From Nicotiana tabacum (taxonomy: Eukaryota > Streptophyta > Magnoliopsida > Solanales > Solanaceae), in contig NC_134084.1 of assembly GCF_000715075.1 (NCBI RefSeq), forward strand, positions 101,722,411-101,786,410: a DNA stretch of 64,000 nt. Reading direction: 5' to 3'. Positions 57,117-64,000 of the stretch are shown here, one piece after another. Positions within the stretch are counted from its first letter, which is position 1. Every line of letters begins with the position of its first letter. The translations under genes were made by a program, and so were the position numbers. The notes below the pieces were generated by a model. That model made no database searches. It was not told where the DNA came from and was given only the letters and a program-made list of their open reading frames with translations.

Positions 57117-58699
57117 TTAATTTAAGTCTCCATTTGCACCAATTAATGGCCCTGTAACCTTGGACAACAATTGCTTTTTGACGCTCGGCCTGACAAAAGA
57201 TCTGGACAGGCACAGGATTGGCTTGGGAAGGACCCAGACTCTTTTCTTCAACTTGCGGGCCCGTCTCATATCCGCCAATGTAGGCTTGAACCCCATCCCA
57301 AAGGTATCCAGATTTTTTGTCAAAAAAACCGGTTGAACAATACCCTGAAGATTAGCCCCTAAACCTTTGCCTGGCACAAACCCGTTTTTTAACATCTCCG
57401 AGGCTACCATGACAGTTGCAGCTGCTATTTTGGGAAGTGGGATGCTTTCACCCTCGGGAACTTTGTCCACTGAAACCGTATCGAAAACCTGGTAAACCCA
57501 CGGCCCCTTGTCATCGTCAGTCTCTATGAAGGGTACGATGGCATCACTTACGGCGCTTGTATTGTCTTCCCCATGTACTACAATCTCTTGCCTATCCCAT
57601 TCGAATTTGACCATCTGATGTAGTGTAGAAGGCACTGCTTTGGCGGTGTGGATCCAGGGTCACCCCAACAAAAGATTATATGACACTGCCACGTCTAACA
57701 CTTGAAACTCCATGGTAAACTCGACCGGACCAATTGTTAATTCAAGTATGATGTCACCCACTGTGTCTGTACCACCACCATCAAACACTCAAACATAGAT
57801 ATTGTTCTTGTGAATTCTGTCACCATCGACCTTCAGTTTGTTCAAGGTGGTCAAAGGACAGATATTGGCACTGGACCCATTATCAATCAGTACTCGAGTG
57901 ACTACTGAGTCTTCACACTTCACAGTCAAATAGAGGGCTCTATTATGTTTTGTACCCTCCACGGGCAACTCATTGTCTGAAAAAGTGACCATGTTGACCT
58001 CGAAAATCTTGTTTGCTATTTTCTCTAGATGGTTCACAGAGATCTTATCCGGAACATAGGCTTCGTTCAGAATTTTCATCAATACCCGGCGGTGCTCATC
58101 TGAATGGATCAACAAGGATAACAATGAGATCTGCACCGGGGTCTTCCTCAACTGCTCGACAATAGAGTAATCATGCGCCTTAAGTTTCTTTAAAAATTCT
58201 TCCGCCTCTTCCTCGGTAACTGGATTCTTTGTTGCTACTGGATTGGCCCTTCTTAACTCTGCGGGAGCAAAACACCTTCCCGAACTAGTTAGACCTTGGG
58301 CTTCACACACTTCTCCTTTGACTTCTTTCCCTTTGTAAATCACCATCACCCATTCATAGTTCCAAGGAACAGCCTTGTTGTTGATCACTGGAAGCTGAGT
58401 TACCGGTTTTATAATAACAGGCTCTGTTCGAGCACCCTTCACGACCACAACAGGTTTACTTGCAATCCCTGGCACTACCACTTTAGCTTTCTCGGGTTTC
58501 ACTACAACAAAGGTCGACGACCCTCTCTCAGCTACCAAGGCTGGCTTATCATCTACCCCTCTCAACTGGACCACTGATTTCCCACTAATTACTTTTTCCT
58601 TTGAGCCGGTTTCGCTAGAACGGATCATCATTACCGTCTGCGAGGGCTTCCTGGGCTCCCCATCTTTGTGTATCAACTCAATCATGTGTGTCTCCTGGT
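57117..58699 (-). pseudogene. E: protease and G-patch-like region
   Basis: The protease loop is IDNGSSANI (57884-57870 for DNGSS), the usual Ogre form. Two TGAs (about 57789 and 57660) lie between the loop and PWIHTAKAVPSTLH, each where CGA is likely. Downstream, EMLKNGFVPGKGLGANLQG (about 57400-57340) has the glycine pattern of a G-patch, seen in other Ogre-like proteins; G-patches often bind RNA or helicases. The stop TAA at 57117 is followed by more conserved text (NMVEVGEGSSKADVQFVGP) up to the candidate intron, so it is a nonsense change and not the natural end. Confidence 0.8.
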
Positions 58700-59800
58700 G
58701 AGTTGGTAGTGGATTCTGATTGATATTTGGCACTTCTGGGGCTTGAACCTCAATCCGATGAGTATCAATAAGCTCTTGCACAGCTGTTTTTAGTTTCCAA
58801 CACTTCTCTGTATCATGCCCAAGGAATCCTGAGCAGTACTCACAACTCACTGAATGGTCAAGATTTCTAGGGTGCAGATTTGGCATTTTAGGCTCAATTG
58901 GATTCAACATGCCCAACTGCCTCAATCTATGGAAAAGACTGGTATATGATTCCCCCAGGGGAGTGAAAGTCTTATGCTTCTGTGACCTCTCATTCTTGAG
59001 GGCTGGGTTTGGTCGGAAACCTATCCCGGGGGGATTTCTGTAGACCCTTGGGGGTGGATATGTGTTTTGTGGAGCTGGGTATGGATTTTGTGGAGCCGGT
59101 GTGCGCCATGGCGCGTGTGTCGGAGTTTGGGTATAGGTTTGTGCATGATGGACGAAAAAATGGGGATCTGGCGGTGGATAGTAATGTTGTGGAGGGCTAT
59201 ATGGAGTATGGGGGTAATTTTGGTGGTAGGGTCATGGTTGGCTATAGTAGGGTGACGGGCCTCTAGATCCGAACCAGGCTCTGGACTCAACAGTCATGAC
59301 ATCTTCTTTCTTCTTCTTCCCAAGTACACCCCCAGCACCGCTTTGGATGGCCTGAGTGGTTGCCTTGATCGCTGAATAGCTCATGATTTTGTTGGACTTA
59401 AGCCCCTCCTCGACCATGCCCCCCATTTTTACAACCTCATTAAAAGACTTGCCAATTGCGGACACCAAATGACCAAAGTAAGTTAGCTCCAGAGCCTGCA
59501 AAAAGTAATCGACCATCTCGCTTTCTTTCATTGGGGGATCTACCCTTGTTGCTTGCTCCTTCCACCGGAAACCATATTCTCTAAAGCTTTCACTGTGCTT
59601 CTTTTCCAGTTTGGTCAGGGACAGTCGGTCCGGAATGATCTCAAGATTATATTGAAAGTGACAAGCGAGTGCTTGGGCCAAATCGTCCCATGTGTACCAC
59701 CTGCTATGATCTTATTTGGTGTACCATTCTAATGCCGATCCACTTAAGCTTTGGCTGAAATACGCCATTAGTAATTCATCTCTTCCGCCCGCTCCCCTCA
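58700..59800 (-). pseudogene. E: gag, C-terminal two thirds
   Basis: Cut by F at 59800, within MRGAGGRDELLMAYF. LSGSALEWY, FACHF-like LACHFQYN, SFREYGFRWKEQATR and MVEEGLKSNKIMS are Ogre capsid text. A TAA near 59715 follows ALEWYTK. A TGA at about 59232 is followed in frame by a Tyr/Pro/His-rich linker and the zinc knuckle CEYCSGFLGHDTEKC (CX2CX5HX4C, about 58844-58800). Confidence 0.85.
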
Positions 59801-59805
59801 TCTTG

Positions 59806-61155
59806 TGATAATAGGCTAAATTGTTTAATATAGCCTATGTTTTAGCTCAACTTAAGGATGGTTTACTATTGTAAATGTTCAAATAATGCAAAAATTGGCT
59901 CTAATCATGACTTAATGTCTCACATGAGTTCAATAAACAAATGACGATTTATGATGGTAATCAAGTGAAAAATGGAGTCAAATGACGAAAAGTTGAGCAG
60001 CAACATCTTAACAAGAGAAAACCCCACTAGCGCGGGTCATGCGCTGGTTATGCGCTCCCGCGCTAGTTCAATTGTTTTGGACAGAAAGAAACCTCACTAG
60101 CACGGGTCATGCGTTGGTCATGCGCTCCCGCGCTAGTCCTGTCCGGGAAATCAATTATTTGGGGGTAAAATTGGAATTCCTTCTTAATCCCACTCAATTT
60201 ACAAAAAGCAAAGACTCCATTATTGGAAGATCAGTTTTTAGAGGAAGAAAGAATTTTAGAGAGAGAAAGTGAAGAGAAGACTCAATCTTGAAGTGAAAAA
60301 AAGAAGGGGATTACAATCTTGAAGCAAGGATTCAAAGTTTTTCTTAACTTTCTTCTATTTGTTTGTTTATATTATGTTTAAGACTTTTATTGTTGATTTT
60401 TGTATGATTATGAGTAGCTAAAAACTCTAGTATTCTTGGGTCATGGATGTTAGATAATTATGTTATTTGAAGCTTAGATTGAAGATCTTGAGTTTATTGT
60501 TATGGGTTGTTCATTTGATTCTGCTTCTAATTATTTTACTGCGTAGCCAACAGTGAAATATTATTTACGAATCTTGAATTAAACTTGACAAAGGAAATTC
60601 TTGGTTGAATATAGAATCAAATAGAGCAAGATCCGGATCCTGGGCATCGGGTGAAAGATTCGCAATTAAGATAGAACTATACTTAATTGTTTTGCTTGGT
60701 TGAAAAATAGGAGTTGTAGATGCATTCTTGCTAATATTAATACCATAGACATATAGGTATTAGTTTAACTTGAATAGATGCATAAGAACTCGAAAGATTC
60801 TTATGAATATTATTAACCTTATAATCAATAACCCGGATAATTCAATAAATCCATTTTAAGCTAAAATAGTAGCATAATTTCTAGCAAGTCCATGACCCGG
60901 GAATATATTTACCCAAATTGTTATAAACATATTGTGTAATTGTTGTAGTAATTTTGTGTTGAATTATTGTGCAATTATTAAGTAAGTTGTAAATTGGTTC
61001 TTTATATATTTTGTGATAATTTAGCTTGAATTAATAATTGTTTGAGTCTACATCAGTCGATAAGTTGATCACAATTCCTCGTGGGAACGATACTCTACTT
61101 ACTACTATATTACTTGTCGATCGCGTGCACTTGCGTGAGTGTTTTGGTCGCAACA
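59806..61155 (+). repeat. F: 5' LTR (1350 bp)
   Basis: Starts TGATAATAGGC directly after E's broken gag frame and ends GGTCGCAACA six bases before the primer-binding site. Contains a pair of CG-rich hairpins; otherwise AT-rich. I could not choose a convincing TATA box. The leader 61156-61280 lies between it and gag. Confidence 0.85.
60026..60137 (+). repeat. F: two CG-rich hairpins in 70 bp direct repeat
   Basis: 60026-60067 has a perfect 11 bp stem (ACTAGCGCGGG with CCCGCGCTAGT) around a 20-base loop that itself repeats ATGCGCT. 60096-60137 is the same with one G-to-A change in the stem. The start-to-start distance is 70 bp. It occupies the place in F's LTR where A and B have dyad arrays. 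Confidence 0.85.
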
Positions 61156-61161
61156 AGTTTT

Positions 61162-61179
61162 TGGCGTCGTTGCCGGGGA
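61162..61179 (+). other. F: primer-binding site
   Basis: TGGCGTCGTTGCCGGGGA, one base from the canonical Athila-type site (GTC for GCC, a CpG-type change). Confidence 0.9.
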
Positions 61180-61280
61180 ATTGAAATTAGCTACTTGACT
61201 GTTTTAAGATTTTATTAGCTGTTAATAAAAACCTAAATTTTCCATCTACTTTGTTTGTGTTGTGCAGGCTCTTCTCTTGA

Positions 61281-62999
61281 ATGCGGAGGAGTAGAAGCAC
61301 AAACAACCTCTTCCCTTTTGATCCTGAAATTGAACGAACAATTCAATAGAACAAGGAAGGAGTGGGAAGCTAGAAACAAAACAGAAAGAGAGTTGGACAT
61401 TCAAGTTCAACCACAGCCAACAGTGATGGCAGGTAATCAAGAACGTGCGGTGATAGAAGCAGCAAGGCCAAACCTTGCTAATATGACTCAGGCCATTGTG
61501 AAGCCTGAAATCACCGGTCACTTTGAGCTTAAACAGTACATGGTGCAGCTGATACAGTCCACTAGGCAATATGTTGGTCTATCTCATGAAGACCCACAAA
61601 GGCACATTCAAAATTTTTTGGAAATAACGGATACTTACAATTATCCAAATGTTTCCAAGGATTATGTCAGGCTGACCTTATTTCCCTTTTCATTATTGGG
61701 GGATGCTAGAGAATGGTTGCAAAAAGAGCCAGCTAATTCAATCCACAATGGGGATGATTTAGCAAAGAAATTCCTAATCAAGTTTTTCCCCACTAAAAAG
61801 ACAAAGTTTTTGCGGAGTCAGATTCTTGGGTTTCAACAACGGGATGGTGAAACTCTTCGCCAAATTTGGGAAAGATACAAGAAACTACTTCGGGATTGTC
61901 CTCATCATTGTCAAACTAATGAAGTATTGGGCCATACTTTTGTTGATGGATTAGACGAAACTTCCAAAATGAATCTTGATTCAGCTTGTAGAGGTAGTTG
62001 CATGGCAAAACCATACAGTGAAATACAACTTCTGCTGAATAACTTTACTGCTAATGATCATAATTGGCAAGGTGAAGGAGAACCAAGGAGAGCAATGAAA
62101 CAGAAAGCAGGGTTACTTGAACTGGATGACATCTCCGCCATGAGAGCAGATTTAGCAAAATTGGCAAATCAAATGACCAGAATGACAATGGGACCATCAC
62201 AACCAATGCAGCAGGTTCAACAAATGTCAGTTTGTTGTGAAATGTGTGGCGATAATCACACAAGTGACATGTACCCAACGAATCCTGAATCTATTTATTA
62301 TGTGGGGCAACAAAGCAGAGGGCCGATGAACCAACAGGCACAATATGGGAACACTTACAATGCAAATTGGAGAAATCATCCTAATTTCTCTTGGGGTGGA
62401 AATCAATCAAATCAGAATCAATATAGACCCCAAGGAAATTTTAATCAACCTCAAAGGCCGCCACAGCAAGCAGAAGAAAGTACAAATGATTTGTTGAAAA
62501 AATTATTGCAAGACAATCAACAACTCAGAACGGACTTTAGAAATCTTGAAAGACAATTGGGACAACTAGCTGCAAATCAAAATACTAGGCCTGCAGGTGC
62601 TCTTCCAAGTGATACAGAGAAAAATCCGCAAGTTAGTGCAATTACACTTAGAGCTGGAAGGGAATTAGAAGAAGTTCCAAAGAAGAGAAAAGACAAGCTT
62701 GTACCTGAGGGTGAATTGATTCCCAAAGCAACATGGGAAGTAAGGAAAGATGATACAATTTCAGCACCTGCGAATGTTTCAAGGCCACCACCACCTTTTC
62801 CACAAAGATTGCAGAAAAAGAATGACGATCACATGTTCAACAAATTTCTCTCTATGTTGAGTCAGATTCAATTGAATATTCCGTTGGTAGATGCGATTCG
62901 TGATATTCCAAAATATGCCAAATACATAAAAGACATTATGGCTAACAAGAGGAAACTGAATGAATTTGAAACAGTTGCACTTACTGAAGAGTGCACTTC
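61281..62999 (+). pseudogene. F: gag
   Basis: The likely start is the ATG at 61281 (MRRSRSTNNLFPFDPEIE), a normal Athila-type beginning. That frame hits a TAG near 61351, and the rest of gag is in the next frame (RKEWEARNKTERELD onward), so one base has probably been lost near 61345-61360. Without that start the first in-frame ATG is at 61426 (MAGNQE). The capsid is complete: YVGLSHEDPQRHIQNF, LTLFPFSLLGDAREWL, TLRQIWERYKKLLRDCPHH. The zinc knuckle reads CEMCGDNHTSDMY (about 62236-62276); the final Cys is Tyr. An Asn/Gln-rich linker and FRNLERQLGQLA follow. Gag continues into protease in one frame. Confidence 0.85.
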
Positions 63000-63606
63000 A
63001 AGGGTCCAAAATAAGCTTCCTCAAAAGCTTAAGGACTCTGGCAGCTTTACTATCCCTGTGAGAATAGGCAATGTTGATGTAGGCCATGCACTTTGTGATT
63101 TGGGAGCAAGCATAATTTTTATGCCATTGTCTTTGTACAAACAATTGGGTTTGGGAGCTCCAAAACCCACCACGGTGATGTTGCAACTAGCAGACAGGTC
63201 CATAGCTTACCCGGAAGGGGTGATAGAGGATGTGCTACTGAAAATTGGGAAATTTATTTTCCCGGTTGATTTCATTATCTTGGATTTTCAGGCCAATGAA
63301 AAAGTTCCTATTATATTGGGAAGACCTCTCTTGGTTACAGGTGATGCTATAATTAAAGTAAGAGAAGGAAAAATGATCATGAGAGTTGACAACGAGGAAG
63401 CTGTTTTTAATGTATATAAAGCAATTCAACTTCCTCGGCAGTATGAAGAATTGTCTATGATATCTGTCATGGAGATTGATGAACAACTTGCTACCTCAAG
63501 TGTATATTTGCAGGATTCTTTAGAAAAAGCAATTTTGTTGTTTGAAAGTTTGGAGATTAATGATGAGGTTGAGGAGATGAAACATACTTTGAATGCAACA
63601 TGTTAA
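63000..63606 (+). pseudogene. F: protease
   Basis: Active-site loop DLGASI near 63097-63114, then PTTVMLQLADRSIAYPEGVIEDVL and [11 protein letters not shown] (flap and second half). The domain itself is open and looks intact. The frame stops at a TAA (63604-63606) in the linker, where the sense frame goes on, so the stop is likely a nonsense change. Confidence 0.85.
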
Positions 63607-64000
63607 TATATAAAAGGTTTTAATTCCTTTGAACCTTTGAACAGGCCAGATGGTCCTCTTCTGAAGCCCTCAGTTGAAGAAGCTCCCAAATTGGAATTAA
63701 AGCCTTTACCTTCTCACCTTCATTATGCTTATTTGGGTAGTTCTGAAATGTTACCTGTTATTATTTCTGCTGACTTGTCTGAATTGCAGGAGGAGAAATT
63801 GTTAAGAGTACTACGTGAGCATAAAAGAGCAATTGGGTGGACAATGGATGACATAAGAGGTATTAGTCCAGCTTTTTGCATGCATAAAATTCTCATGGAG
63901 GAAGGGCACAAGCCAAGCATAGAACAACAACGCCGCCTAAACCCAAACATGAAAGAGGTGGTAAGAAAAGAAATGATTAAATGCCTTGATGCAGGTATTG
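63607..64000 (+). pseudogene. F: start of reverse transcriptase, cut by window edge
   Basis: In frame with the protease after the TAA: LELKPLPSHLHYAYLG, HKRAIGWTMDDIRGISPAF and the beginning of the RT fingers (EMIKCLDAGI). No further stop to base 64000. The catalytic core is off-window. Confidence 0.83.

Larger units (their letters stand above)
45867..59805 (-). mobile_element. Element E: Ogre-like (Tat lineage) retrotransposon, 5' part displaced by F
   Basis: On the minus strand from 59800: gag, protease, a G-patch-like stretch, candidate intron, RT, RNase H, second RNase H, integrase, a 3.1 kb non-coding region with tandem repeats, polypurine tract and a 4.3 kb 3' LTR. Dual RNase H, long LTR, tandem repeats and an intron between protease and RT are all known Ogre traits. 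The start of gag, leader and 5' LTR lie beyond element F, off-window. Nonsense codons throughout; several are CGA-to-TGA changes. Confidence 0.88.
59806..64000 (+). mobile_element. Element F: Athila-like retrotransposon, 3' part off-window
   Basis: On the plus strand: 5' LTR, primer-binding site, gag, protease and the start of RT, running off the right edge. The gag and DLGAS protease resemble A and B, and the LTR ends (TGATAA...CGCAACA) are of the same type, but the protein is clearly a different family. It inserted in E's gag; TCTTG at 59801-59805 would be the left arm of its duplication. The youngest layer at this end of the window and the least damaged. Confidence 0.87.

Noticed and set aside
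1..64000. A host protein-coding gene anywhere in the window
   Set aside because: Each coding-looking stretch maps to a retrotransposon domain or a repeat; nothing is left between elements.

Overview
This window is plant nuclear DNA made almost entirely of Ty3/Gypsy (Metaviridae) LTR retrotransposons. I found no host gene, rRNA, tRNA gene or CRISPR array. The organism is a eudicot with a large, repeat-rich genome. The mix of Athila, Tekay/Del, Tat and Ogre lineages and the look of their proteins suggest Solanaceae (Nicotiana or a relative). That is inference from family resemblance, not from a marker gene.

The layout is a nest of six elements, A to F. D (+ strand, Tat lineage with two RNase H domains) is the oldest host layer and is visible in pieces from 10622 to 45866. 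A (- strand, Athila lineage, 1-10621, continuing off the left edge) sits in D's 5' LTR. B (- strand, Athila lineage, 14094-39128) sits inside D's reverse transcriptase; D's RT reading frame stops at 14093 and resumes at 39129. C (- strand, Tekay/Del chromovirus, 15949-27080) sits in B's 3' non-coding region with a perfect ATAAG duplication. E (- strand, Ogre-like, 45867-59805) sits in D's 3' LTR. F (+ strand, Athila-like, 59806 to beyond 64000) sits in E's gag. Order of insertion: D before A, B and E; B before C; E before F.

Each element keeps the usual order of parts: LTR, primer-binding site, gag, protease, RT, RNase H, integrase, extra ORF, polypurine tract, LTR. Every visible coding unit is broken by nonsense codons, frameshifts or deletions, so none of these copies looks autonomous. 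Most nonsense codons fit C-to-T or G-to-A change. A and B carry a third ORF after pol with a 'putative plant transposon protein' domain. D carries a coiled-coil ORF in antisense after pol, with its own TATA box. E has tandem repeats in its 3' region and a candidate intron between protease and RT.

The most striking unexplained signal is a CG-rich dyad, a GCGGACCGC-type box and a GCGGCCGC-type box separated by 12-13 bp. It is repeated several times directly upstream of the TATA box in the LTRs of A, B and the unrelated element C. The same array-plus-TATA arrangement recurs between pol and ORF3 in both A and B, as if ORF3 had a copy of the LTR promoter. The distance from TATA box to first dyad box is constant within each class (44 bp in Athila LTRs, 35-36 bp internally, 17-18 bp in C). 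F has a different CG-rich hairpin pair in its LTR.
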